Below are positions 37,586 through 45,192 of a stretch of 64,000 nt of DNA, one piece after another (position 1 is the first letter of the stretch; the number at the start of each line of letters is the position of its first letter). Where the stretch lies: the NCBI RefSeq assembly GCF_010994095.1, contig NZ_WJYO01000001.1, positions 62,001 to 126,000 of the forward strand. The letters run 5' to 3'. This DNA is from Mumia xiangluensis (GTDB taxonomy: Bacteria; Actinomycetota; Actinomycetes; Propionibacteriales; Nocardioidaceae). A program made the position numbers and the translations under genes. The notes under the pieces are model-generated. The model did no database searches, was not told where the DNA came from, and saw only the letters and a list, made by a program, of their open reading frames with translations.

Positions 37586-38218
37586 CTACGGCTTCCGCGT
37601 GAACGTCAGGTGCGTGACGCCGCTGGGCGAGGAGACGGCCTCGATCGCGTACGTGTCCTCGAGTGCCTCCAGGCCGTCCCACACACGGACCCCGCGGCCG
37701 AGCAGGACGGGCACCTGGACGAGGTGCATGTGGTCGACGAGCCCGGCTGCGACGAAGTCGCGGACGACGGTCGCGCCGCCGCCGAGCCGGACGTCCTGGC
37801 CGGACGCCGCCTCCTTGGCGGTCTCGAGCGCTTCGGCCGGCGTGGCGTCGAGGAAGGAGAAGGTCGTGCCGCCCTCCATCTCCATCGGGGGCCGCGTGTG
37901 GTGCGTGAGCACGAAGGTCGGGGTGTGGAACGGCGGGTTGGGTCCCCACCAGCCCTTCCAGTCGGGATCGTCGTGCCAGCCGGGCGGACCGAACTTGTTG
38001 GCGCCCATGATCTCGGCGCCGATGCCGATGCTGTGGCGCTCCGCGAACGCGTCGTCGATGCCGGCGGTCCCGCCGTCTGCGTCCCAGAACCGGGTGGCGA
38101 ACATCCACTCGTGCAGACGCTCCCCCGCATGGCCGAACGGCGCTTCGGCCGACTGCGGCTCGCCGGTGGCGAACCCGTCGAGGGAGATGGACAGGTTGTG
38201 GACCCGTGTCAGTGACAT
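37586..38218 (-). CDS. Dihydrofolate reductase family protein (RibD C-terminal-like)
   Basis: 210 residues of the RibD_C/DHFR-like fold: LSISLDGFATG near the N-terminus, AEIMGANKFG, TFVLTHHTRPPM, DVRLGGGATVVRDFVAAGLVDHMHLVQVPVLLGRG. This matches the widespread stand-alone deaminase-reductase-like proteins of actinobacteria whose substrates are mostly unknown; it lacks the W-x-x-E-x-x-F active-site pattern expected of true DHFR. It precedes cobF on the plus-strand map but is read on its own from the minus strand; a 60-bp gap separates it from cobF. Confidence 0.85.
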   Translation of the reverse strand: MSLTRVHNLSISLDGFATGEPQSAEAPFGHAGERLHEWMFATRFWDADGGTAGIDDAFAERHSIGIGAEIMGANKFGPPGWHDDPDWKGWWGPNPPFHTPTFVLTHHTRPPMEMEGGTTFSFLDATPAEALETAKEAASGQDVRLGGGATVVRDFVAAGLVDHMHLVQVPVLLGRGVRVWDGLEALEDTYAIEAVSSPSGVTHLTFTRKP

Positions 38219-38279
38219 GGTGCTCCTCGCTCGCGTGCGGTGACCCGTTCTGGGGAACGACCTCGCCGCCGCCGCGAAC

Positions 38280-39053
38280 TCATCGGTCGCGGCGCAGCAG
38301 GTACACGTCCATCACCCAGCCTGCGGCCGCCTTGGCCGCGGCACGGGCGCGTTCGACGTCCGGCAGGACGTCGTCGAGCCGACCCGCGACCAGGGCCTCG
38401 TGCGCCGTGCCGAGGTTGGCGCCCCACCAGATCCGCCACGCCTGACCGTCGAGCGTGCGCAGGTCGTCGAGGGAGCGGTTGAGCATGACCACGACGTTGT
38501 CCTGACCCTGCGCGATCGCCTCCTGGAGCCGGCGCCCCGTCGTCACGTGGATCGGCTGCCCGACCTCGTGGAGCACGATCGCGTGCCGCGCGGCGAGCAG
38601 CTGGAGGCTCGAGATCCCCGGGACCACCTCGAGCCTCAGCGACTCGATCTCGGCGACGCGCCGCAGGATCCGTACGAGCGAGTCGTAGAACGCGGGATCG
38701 CCCCAGACGAGGAAGCCGGCGTCCCCGTCGTGGGCGCGCAACACCTCGGCGTACGCCTGCGCGCGGGCCTCGTGCCAGTCCGCGACGACCTGCTCGTACG
38801 CTGCCGCCGTCGCCGTGCCCGCTGGGGAACGATCGCGCTCGGGATCCTCGACGACGACCAGCCGCACCTCTCCGGCGACGTGACGGGCCAGGATCGCCTC
38901 GCGGGCGGCGAGGAGCGGGTCCTCGTCGCCGTCGCGCCGCCGCTTGTCGGACACCACGACGTACGCGACCTCGTTCATCGCCCGCACCGCCTCGACCGTC
39001 ACCTGGTCGGGGTCACCGGGGCCGATCCCGATGAGGACGACGCGGCGGGTCAC
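38280..39053 (-). CDS. cobF: Precorrin-6A synthase (deacetylating)
   Basis: 257 residues of the tetrapyrrole methylase fold: VVLIGIGPGDPDQVTVEAVRA (SAM/glycine-rich loop), AYVVVSDKRRR, FLVWGDPAFYDS and LEVVPGISSLQLLAARH. CobF methylates C-1 of precorrin-5 with loss of the acetyl group and is diagnostic of the aerobic B12 pathway. The GTG at 39051-39053 overlaps the cobN stop (GTGA), so it is coupled to cobN. Confidence 0.92.
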   Translation of the reverse strand: MTRRVVLIGIGPGDPDQVTVEAVRAMNEVAYVVVSDKRRRDGDEDPLLAAREAILARHVAGEVRLVVVEDPERDRSPAGTATAAAYEQVVADWHEARAQAYAEVLRAHDGDAGFLVWGDPAFYDSLVRILRRVAEIESLRLEVVPGISSLQLLAARHAIVLHEVGQPIHVTTGRRLQEAIAQGQDNVVVMLNRSLDDLRTLDGQAWRIWWGANLGTAHEALVAGRLDDVLPDVERARAAAKAAAGWVMDVYLLRRDR

Positions 39054-42000
39054 GAGCCGTCGTCCTCGAGATCGCCCTCGATCTCGAGGTAGACCTCGCG
39101 CATCGCGTCGAGCACCTCCGCGTCCGGCTCGGCCCACAACCCGCGGTCGACGGCTTCGTGCAGCCGCTCGACGATGCCGCGCAGCGCCCACGGGTTCGCC
39201 TCGCGCATGAACGCCTGGTTCTGCTCGTCGAGCACGTACTCCTTGGCCAGCCGGTCGTACATCCAGTCGTGCACCACACCGGTCGTCGCGTCGAAGCCGA
39301 AGAGGTAGTCGACAGTCGCCGCGAGCTCGAACGCACCCTTGTAGCCGTGTCGCTGCATGGCCCCGATCCAGCGCGGGTTGACCACACGCGAGCGGAAGAC
39401 GCGGTTGGTCTCCTCCTGCAGCGTGCGGGTGCGGACGGCGTCGGGGCTGGTGGAGTCGCCGACGTACGCCTTGGGGTCGGAGCCGGTCAGCGCACGGACG
39501 GTGGCGACCATGCCCCCGTGGTACTGGAAGTAGTCGTCGGAGTCGGCGATGTCGTGCTCGCGGGTGTCGACGTTCTTCGCGGCCACCTTGATGCGCCGGT
39601 AGTTGGTGCGCATGTCGTCCGAGGCCGCGACACCGTCGAGCCAGCGACCGTACGCGAACCCGCCCCACGCCGTGTAGACCTCGGCCAGGTCCTTGTCGTC
39701 GCGCCACGTGCCCGACTCGACGACCTGCAGGATCCCGGCGCCGTACGACCCGGGCTTGCTGCCGAAGATCCGGGTGGTCGCACGCCGCTCGTCGCCGTGC
39801 TCGGCGAGGTCGGCCTGCGCGTGCGCCCGGACGAAGTTGCGATCGGCAGGCTCGTCGAGGGCAGCCACCATCCGTACGGCGTCGTCGAGCATCGCGACCA
39901 CGTGCGGGAAGGCGTCGCGGAAGAAGCCCGAGATACGCACCGTCACGTCGATCCGCGGCCGGCCGAGCTCGTCGAGCGGGACGACGGCCAGCTCACGGAC
40001 GCGCCGCGACGCCTCGTCCCACTCGGGGCGGACGCCGAGCAACGCGAGGACCTCCGCGACGTCGTCACCGCTGGTGCGCATCGCGGACGTGCCCCAGACG
40101 GACAGCCCGACGGACTCGGGGTACGCGCCGGTCTCGTCGAGGTAGCGCTGCAGCAGCGATTCCGCCATCGCCAGCCCCGTGTCGTACGCGAGCCGGCTCG
40201 GCACGGCCTTCGGGTCCACGGTGTAGAAGTTGCGGCCGGTCGGCAGGACGTTGACGAGTCCGCGCAGCGGCGAGCCGGAGGGGCCGGCGGGGACGTAACC
40301 GCCGTCGAGGGCGTGCAGGATCGCGTCGAGCTCGTCGGTGGTGCGGGCCAGGCGGGGAACGACCTCGCTGGCCGCGAACTCGAGGACGCGGACGACGTCG
40401 TCGGTTTCGACTCGCCGCGCCCGCTCAACCAGCGGGGCTCCGCGCTCCTCTCCGCTGGTTGAGACCACCTCTCCGCTGGCCGAAACCACCTCTCCGCTGG
40501 TTGAGACCACCTCTCCGCTGGCCGAACCCACCTCTCCGCTGGCCGAAACCTCCTCTCCGCTGGTTGAGCGAGCTTGCGAGTCGAAACCACTCACCGCCGC
40601 TCGAGCCGCGCCCGGGTCCCAGCCTGCCGCCTCCATCGCCTCGACCAGCGCGCGCGCCTGCTGCTCGATCTCGTCGGTGGTCGTCGTGTCGGCGTCCTCC
40701 TTGAGGCCCAGGGCAGCCCTCAGCCCGGGCACCGACGCCGCCTCGCCACCCCAGATCTGACTCGCGCGAAGGATCGCGAGCACGAGGTCGACCCGGACCT
40801 GCCCCTCCGGCGCCTGCCCGAGCACGTGCAGGCCGTCGCGGATCTGCACGTCCTTGATCTCGCACAGCCACCCGTCGACGTGCAGCAGGAAGTCGTCGAA
40901 CTCCTCGTCGTCGGGCCGTTCGGCGAGTCCGAGGTCGCGGTGCATCTCCGCCGCGTGCATGAGCGTCCAGATCTCCGCGCGGACCGCAGGGAGCTTCGCC
41001 GGGTCCATCGCCGCGATATTCGCGTGCTCGTCGAGGAGCTGTTCGAGCCGCGCGATGTCGCCGTACGACTCCGCCCGCGCCATCGGCGGGATCAGGTGGT
41101 CGACGATCGTCGCGTGCGCGCGCCGCTTCGCCTGCGCGCCCTCGCCGGGATCGTTGACGAGGAACGGGTAGATCAGCGGCATGCTGCCGATCGCGGCGTC
41201 ACTGCCACAGGCTGCGGAAAGTGCGGCGTTCTTGCCCGGGAGCCACTCCATCGACCCGTGCTTGCCGAGGTGGACGACAGCGTGGGCGCCGAAGCCCTGC
41301 TCGAGCCACCGGTACGCCGCGAGGTAGTGGTGCGACGGCGCGAGGTCGGGGTCGTGATAGATCGCGACCGGGTTCTCGCCGAACCCGCGCGGCGGCTGGA
41401 TGAGCAGGACGACGTTGCCCGCCTGGAGGGTGGCGAGGACGATCTCGTCGTCGGCGTTCACGAACAGCGAGCCCGGCGCGGGTCCCCACGCCTCCTCGAC
41501 CGCACCGCGCAGTGCGGGGTCGAGCGCGCCGAACCACTCCGCGTACTGCGCTGCCGGGATCCGGACGTGGCTCTCGGTCAGCTGCGCCGCGGTGAGCCAC
41601 TCCTCGTCCTGACCGCCGGCGGCGATGAGCGCGTGGATGAGGGCGTTGCCGGCCTCGGTGTCGTCGCTGAGACCAAGCCCGGGGATCGCGTCGGGCGCGC
41701 CCAGGTCGTACCCCGCCTCGCGCAGCTGCCGGAGCAGCCGGATCGTCGAGACCGGGGTGTCGAGTCCGACGGCGTTGCCGACGCGGCTGTGCTTGGTCGG
41801 GTACGCCGACAGCATCAGCGCGATGCGCTTCTCGGCGTTGGGCGTACGGCGCAGGCGCGCGTGAGCGACCGCGATGCCGGCGACCCGTGCCGCGCGCTCC
41901 GGGTCCGCGACGTACCGCGGGAGGCCGTCGGGATCGATCTCCTTGAACGAGAACGGCACCGTGATGATGCGGCCGTCGAACTCCGGGATCGCGATCTGGT

Positions 42001-42892
42001 TCGCGGAGTCGAGGGGCGTCACCCCGTCGTCGCTCGCCGCCCACTCCGCGCGGCTCGAGGTCAGGCAGAGTCCTTGCAGGACGGGGATGTCGAGGGCGGC
42101 CATGCGCGCGACGTCCCACGCCTCGTCGTCGCCGCCCGCGCTCGCCGTACCGGGCTTCGTACCCCCCGCCGCGAGCACGGTGACGATCACCGCATCGAGG
42201 GTGCCGAGCGCGTCGTACAGGCTGTCGGGCGCCGAGCGGAGCGAGCTGCTGAAGATCGGGACGCCGACCGCCTCACCCGTCGCGTCGATCGCGTCGGCGA
42301 GGGCGTGCGCGAAGCCGCTGTTGCCGCTGGCCTCGTGAGCCCGGTAGAACAGCACACCGATGCGCGCGCGGGTTTCGACTCGTTCCGCTTGCTCAACCAT
42401 CGGCGACCCGCTGGTTGAGCGAGCCTGCGAGCGCCGTCCTGTGCGAGCGAAGCGAGTCGAAGGGTCGAGACCCCTAGCCGCCAACCCCCACACGGGGACC
42501 TCGGCCGGCGCATCGAACCCCTCGCCTGTCAGCAGGACGGTGTCCGACAGGAACGCGTGCAGCTGCGCGAGGTTCGCCGGCCCACCTTCGGCCAGGTAGC
42601 GATGTGCCTCCGCGGCGATGCCGATCGGCACGGTCGACAGCTCCATCAGCACAGCACTCGGCTCCTGCTCGCCGCCGAGCACCACGAGCGGGAGGTCGCT
42701 CTCGCGGTACGGGGCGAACCACTCGTCGAGCTCCTGCGGCGACCCGAGAAAGCGGACGACGACGAGGTCTGCGGACTCGAGCGGCACGGGATAGCTGAGC
42801 CGAGCCGGGTTGGCATACGCGTAGTCGGCGCCGGAGGCGCGTGCGGACAGCAGGTCGGTGTCGGACGTGGACAGCAGCACGATGCGCGGCAC
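39050..42892 (-). CDS. cobN: Cobaltochelatase large subunit CobN with two in-frame repeat insertions
   Basis: 1280 residues, the usual CobN/BchH scale. Conserved landmarks include AHARLRRTPNAEKRIALMLSAYPTK, LIQPPRGFGENPVAIYHDPDL, VHLGKHGSMEWLPGKNAAL (near residue 545), GRNFYTVDPKAVPS and ATVDYLFGFDATTGVV. CobN inserts Co2+ into hydrogenobyrinic acid a,c-diamide with ATP. Two low-complexity insertions are dispersed-repeat elements: about residues 144-174 and 769-830 (repeating STSGEVV/SASGEVV). Neither breaks the frame. A cobalamin riboswitch precedes the gene. The ATPase partner is likely the ChlI/ChlD fusion encoded at 57.6 kb rather than CobST. Confidence 0.93.
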   Translation of the reverse strand: MPRIVLLSTSDTDLLSARASGADYAYANPARLSYPVPLESADLVVVRFLGSPQELDEWFAPYRESDLPLVVLGGEQEPSAVLMELSTVPIGIAAEAHRYLAEGGPANLAQLHAFLSDTVLLTGEGFDAPAEVPVWGLAARGLDPSTRFARTGRRSQARSTSGSPMVEQAERVETRARIGVLFYRAHEASGNSGFAHALADAIDATGEAVGVPIFSSSLRSAPDSLYDALGTLDAVIVTVLAAGGTKPGTASAGGDDEAWDVARMAALDIPVLQGLCLTSSRAEWAASDDGVTPLDSANQIAIPEFDGRIITVPFSFKEIDPDGLPRYVADPERAARVAGIAVAHARLRRTPNAEKRIALMLSAYPTKHSRVGNAVGLDTPVSTIRLLRQLREAGYDLGAPDAIPGLGLSDDTEAGNALIHALIAAGGQDEEWLTAAQLTESHVRIPAAQYAEWFGALDPALRGAVEEAWGPAPGSLFVNADDEIVLATLQAGNVVLLIQPPRGFGENPVAIYHDPDLAPSHHYLAAYRWLEQGFGAHAVVHLGKHGSMEWLPGKNAALSAACGSDAAIGSMPLIYPFLVNDPGEGAQAKRRAHATIVDHLIPPMARAESYGDIARLEQLLDEHANIAAMDPAKLPAVRAEIWTLMHAAEMHRDLGLAERPDDEEFDDFLLHVDGWLCEIKDVQIRDGLHVLGQAPEGQVRVDLVLAILRASQIWGGEAASVPGLRAALGLKEDADTTTTDEIEQQARALVEAMEAAGWDPGAARAAVSGFDSQARSTSGEEVSASGEVGSASGEVVSTSGEVVSASGEVVSTSGEERGAPLVERARRVETDDVVRVLEFAASEVVPRLARTTDELDAILHALDGGYVPAGPSGSPLRGLVNVLPTGRNFYTVDPKAVPSRLAYDTGLAMAESLLQRYLDETGAYPESVGLSVWGTSAMRTSGDDVAEVLALLGVRPEWDEASRRVRELAVVPLDELGRPRIDVTVRISGFFRDAFPHVVAMLDDAVRMVAALDEPADRNFVRAHAQADLAEHGDERRATTRIFGSKPGSYGAGILQVVESGTWRDDKDLAEVYTAWGGFAYGRWLDGVAASDDMRTNYRRIKVAAKNVDTREHDIADSDDYFQYHGGMVATVRALTGSDPKAYVGDSTSPDAVRTRTLQEETNRVFRSRVVNPRWIGAMQRHGYKGAFELAATVDYLFGFDATTGVVHDWMYDRLAKEYVLDEQNQAFMREANPWALRGIVERLHEAVDRGLWAEPDAEVLDAMREVYLEIEGDLEDDGS
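40403..40588. repeat. Family A element in cobN: inverted arms around five 21-bp tandem units
   Basis: Left arm GGTTTCGACTCGC... GCTCAACCAGCGG (40403-40435), then five 21-bp units of pattern TCTCCGCTGGYYGARACC plus ACC-type bases at 40449-40553, then right arm CCGCTGGTTGAGC ... GCGAGTCGAAACC (to 40588). The whole element is 186 bp, exactly 62 codons, and encodes CobN residues about 769-830. Units alternate GGTTGAG and GGCCGAA, giving STSGEVV and SASGEVV heptads. Confidence 0.93.
42371..42461. repeat. Family A element in cobN, N-terminal copy without tandem expansion
   Basis: GGTTTCGACTCG and GCTCAACCA (42371-42399) face CGCTGGTTGAGC (42409-42420) and GCGAGTCGAA (42452-42461), so this is a simpler, unexpanded copy of the same palindrome. 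It encodes roughly CobN residues 144-174 (with SQARSTSGS and VEQAERVET). Confidence 0.85.
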
Positions 42893-42929
42893 AGGAGGCT
42901 CCTCCTCGGGGTTCTCGCCCCGTCGGGTC

Positions 42930-43050
42930 GGACCTGCCGCGGTCAGTGTCTGGCTGTGCCGATCGCTCGCGCGCCGGCGTCACAGTGGCGGAACCGCCCC
43001 GGAGTCGCACCGGGTTCCTGGCTCCGCGGCAGGATGTGGGCACGAGCGTA
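42930..43050 (-). promoter_or_regulatory. Cobalamin riboswitch 2 with -10 element, upstream of cobN
   Basis: On the minus strand: -10 TACGCT (43050-43045), P1 arm CCGCGGCAG complement pair (43032-43024 with 42940-42932), AGGAACCCGGTGCGACTCCGG, the B12 box CGCCACTGTGA (around 42989-42983) and AGCCAGACACTGACC. Downstream, GGGGCGAGAACCCC next to AGGAGG (about 42919-42900) could be a ribosome-site sequestering hairpin, so control is probably translational. Confidence 0.92.
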
Positions 43051-43060
43051 CCGCCACCTC

Positions 43061-43135
43061 TGACGAAGCCACCTCCACCTGTACGAAGCCACGGCTACAA
43101 CCTGCGCTTCGTCCTAGCGCCCGTGGCTTCGTGTG
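43061..43135. repeat. Family C palindromic element, left copy
   Basis: GACGAAGCCACCTCCACC (43062-43079) is followed by a hairpin with arms ACGAAGCCACGG (43083-43094) and CCGTGGCTTCGT (43121-43132) and an inner CGCTTCGTCC. It lies between the cobN riboswitch promoter and the AbiEi-like gene and has a partner at 44259-44330 on the other side of that gene. Confidence 0.88.
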
Positions 43136-43209
43136 GTCCAGCGGAGGTTGTCCACAGGCTTCCTGCCGATGCCGACGCGACACCGAGAGATCCCGGCAGA
43201 GTGACGGCC

Positions 43210-44235
43210 ATGAAAGGACTGGAGCGGCTCGCTCGCATCAACGGCGGCTTCGTCACCCGCCGCGAGGTGCTGGACAGCGGCCTGTGGGACAGCGATCTGA
43301 CGCGGGCGATCAGTGCCGGAGAGTGGACCACCGTACGACGCGGTGTCTACGCGCCGACGGCGTCGTACGCGCCTCTCGACTCACGAGACCGGCACCTGCT
43401 GCTGCTCCGGAGCGTGCTGGCCGAGTCCGGTCCCGACTACGTCGCCACGCATGACTCCGCAGTCGTCGCCGGCGGACTTGGCGACTACGGCCACGGGACG
43501 TACGAGCTCGACCTCGAGGTTGCGCACATTGCGCGTGTCGGGGGGACGACGAGTCGACGGACGAGCTCGATCCAGTACCACCGCGCCGCGGTCCACCCGG
43601 ACGCGGCCACCGTCATCGCTGGGCTCCGATGCATCGGGGCAGCCCGGGCGATCGTCGAGACGATGCCCACGACATCGTTGGATGCCGCCACTGTCCTGGC
43701 CTCGTCATGGCTCGCATCGCGGCGCTCAGAGGTACGCCGCTCGGGCATGGTCGAGCTGTTCGACGAGGCCGAGGCCAAGCGCCACCTCCATCAGGAGGTC
43801 GCAGCACTCGGGCTACGCCGCGGCGTGAGGACGGCGCGAGCGGCCATCGACATCGCCGATGCGCGGTGCGAGAGCGTCGGCGAGGTGCGGTTCCTGGTGC
43901 TGTGCTGGGAGTACGGCTTGCCTCGACCACGGACGCAGCTCGAGGTTCCGCTCGACGGGGATCGCTACGCCGAGGTGGACTTCGCTTGGCCAGACGTGCG
44001 GCTCATCATCGAGTTCGACGGGATGCTGAAGTACGACGAGGCGCGCGCCGGCGGACGCCCTGCCAGGGTCACGGTCGGTGCGGAGAAGCGCCGCGAGCGG
44101 GCGGTGCGCGATCGCGGCTGGCACGTCGGTCGCGTCACCTGGGACGACCTCTTGCCCGCCAACCGCGAGCGGACCGCCCTCTACGTGAGGCGGGAGCTCG
44201 CCCGCGCCGCACGGCTGGCTGAGCGGGCGAGATAG
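43210..44235 (+). CDS. AbiEi-like antitoxin-domain protein with DUF559-type C-terminus
   Basis: 341 residues. N-terminal winged-helix (about 1-55: RINGGFVTRREVLDSGLWDSDLTRAI, then WTTVRRGVYAP) is that of type IV antitoxin AbiEi family proteins; the middle has VATHDSAVVAGGLG and the C-terminal part YAEVDFAWPDVRLIIEFDG followed by EKRRERAVRDRGWHVGRVTWDDL, the DUF559/Vsr-like PD-(D/E)xK pattern. No AbiEii nucleotidyltransferase toxin lies beside it. Many actinobacterial genomes carry several such orphan genes of unknown role. The ATG at 43210 is used; a GTG at 43201 would add three residues. The gene is bracketed by family C palindromes. Confidence 0.8.
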   Translation: MKGLERLARINGGFVTRREVLDSGLWDSDLTRAISAGEWTTVRRGVYAPTASYAPLDSRDRHLLLLRSVLAESGPDYVATHDSAVVAGGLGDYGHGTYELDLEVAHIARVGGTTSRRTSSIQYHRAAVHPDAATVIAGLRCIGAARAIVETMPTTSLDAATVLASSWLASRRSEVRRSGMVELFDEAEAKRHLHQEVAALGLRRGVRTARAAIDIADARCESVGEVRFLVLCWEYGLPRPRTQLEVPLDGDRYAEVDFAWPDVRLIIEFDGMLKYDEARAGGRPARVTVGAEKRRERAVRDRGWHVGRVTWDDLLPANRERTALYVRRELARAARLAERAR

Positions 44236-44258
44236 CCGCTGAGGCCGAGCGCGCATCC

Positions 44259-44330
44259 GACGAAGCCACCTCCGCTAGTACGAAGCCACGTGGAGAAGGC
44301 GCGCTTCGTACGAGCGGAGGTGGCTTCGTC
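44259..44330. repeat. Family C palindromic element, right copy
   Basis: Perfect 18-base outer arms GACGAAGCCACCTCCGCT (44259-44276) and AGCGGAGGTGGCTTCGTC (44313-44330), with a second inner stem TACGAAGC / GCTTCGTA. The right arm runs into the stop codon of the fhuF-like gene. The nested stems could fold into a branched RNA and may terminate both converging genes. Confidence 0.92.
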
Positions 44331-45159
44331 AAGATGAGGAGGGGCGGTTCGCCGGGTCAAGGACGCAGTCGCCGCAGTACCCGCCGCCCGGCACGCGGTA
44401 GTAGAGGCAGCACGACCGCCGTACGAATCTCCCCCGTACGACGTCACCGCTGCCCGCGAACGGCTCGCGGGCCAGCGCGGCCACGGCGTACGAGGCACCG
44501 GCCGGTACGAGGCCGGGACGCGTCGTGCGCAGCGCCGCGACCGCGCCGAACAGCGCCGACGTGGCGTTGCCCCGCAGGACGGTGCGCGACAGGGCGAAGC
44601 CGGTGGCGAAGCGCTCGACGAAGGTCTCGACGACCGCGCGGAGGGGGTCGGGGGTTTCGACTCGCTGCGCTCGCTCAACCAGCGGGGAAGGCGCTCGCTC
44701 AACCAGCGGGGAAGGCGCTCGCTCAACCAGCGGGGACGCCGCTCGCTCAACCAGCGGGGAAGGCGCTCGCTCGATCAGCGGGGAAGGCGCTCGCTCAACC
44801 ACCTGGGACTCCGCTCGCTCGATCGCGAGGGGCCACGGGCCGGACTCGAACGGGCGCCACCACGTGGAGTCGAGGGTCAGCTGCGGTGGCCGTACGCCGA
44901 GCGCTGCCGCCCCGACCCCCGGTGAGAGCAGGCGCGCAAAGAGCCCGAGAGACACCGTCGAGGCCGCCACGCGTTCGTCCACGTCGGCGCCGGCGAGCCG
45001 CGCGAGGAAGGCCCGCGTGTAGGCAGTCCGCTCCTCGAGCGGCCCCGGTTCGAGCAGGTCGGCGAGCGGTCGCCACCCGGCCGTACCGGGGTCGTCGGGC
45101 AGGCTGTCGAGCGCGAAGTACGGCCCGAGCTCGGCAAGCGGGGCGTGGCCGTCGGGCAT
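44329..45159 (-). CDS. FhuF-like (2Fe-2S) ferric reductase-type protein with repeat insertion
   Basis: 276 residues. The C-terminus has the FhuF cluster motif C-C-x10-C-x2-C (C250, C251, C262, C265 in SCCLYYRVPGGGYCGDCVL), which binds an unusual 2Fe-2S centre used to reduce ferric siderophores. Upstream residues (GLFARLLSPGVGAAALGV, LTLDSTWWRPFESGPWPLA) match the FhuF-like/IucA C-terminal fold. Between about residues 112 and 169 a family A element adds tandem SPLVERAP octapeptides. It lies between B12 and zinc genes, so the reduced metal compound is not obvious; cob(III/II)alamin or a ferric chelate are possibilities. Confidence 0.82.
   Translation of the reverse strand: MPDGHAPLAELGPYFALDSLPDDPGTAGWRPLADLLEPGPLEERTAYTRAFLARLAGADVDERVAASTVSLGLFARLLSPGVGAAALGVRPPQLTLDSTWWRPFESGPWPLAIERAESQVVERAPSPLIERAPSPLVERAASPLVERAPSPLVERAPSPLVERAQRVETPDPLRAVVETFVERFATGFALSRTVLRGNATSALFGAVAALRTTRPGLVPAGASYAVAALAREPFAGSGDVVRGRFVRRSCCLYYRVPGGGYCGDCVLDPANRPSSS
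44653..44824. repeat. Family A element in fhuF-like gene: arm plus six 24-bp units
   Basis: Left arm GGTTTCGACTCGCTGCGC (44653-44670) is followed by six 24-bp units of GCTCGCTCAACCAGCGGGGA type (44669-44812) and a partial unit. 24 bp is eight codons, read on the minus strand as SPLVERAP repeats. Units 1, 2 and 4 are identical, which indicates recent tandem amplification. Confidence 0.93.
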
Positions 45160-45192
45160 CGCTCTCCCTCCGTACGTCGACAGGCGGGCACG

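Noticed and set aside
40449-40553. Possible CRISPR-like or minisatellite noncoding array
   Set aside because: The 21-bp units are directly adjacent without spacers and are in frame within cobN; no cas genes are present.
43210-44235. Complete type IV toxin-antitoxin module
   Set aside because: Only the AbiEi-like protein is present; neither neighbour has AbiEii nucleotidyltransferase features.
43061-44330. Insertion sequence or transposon around the AbiEi-like gene
   Set aside because: The flanking palindromes are not terminal repeats of an element with a transposase, and no target-site duplication was recognised.
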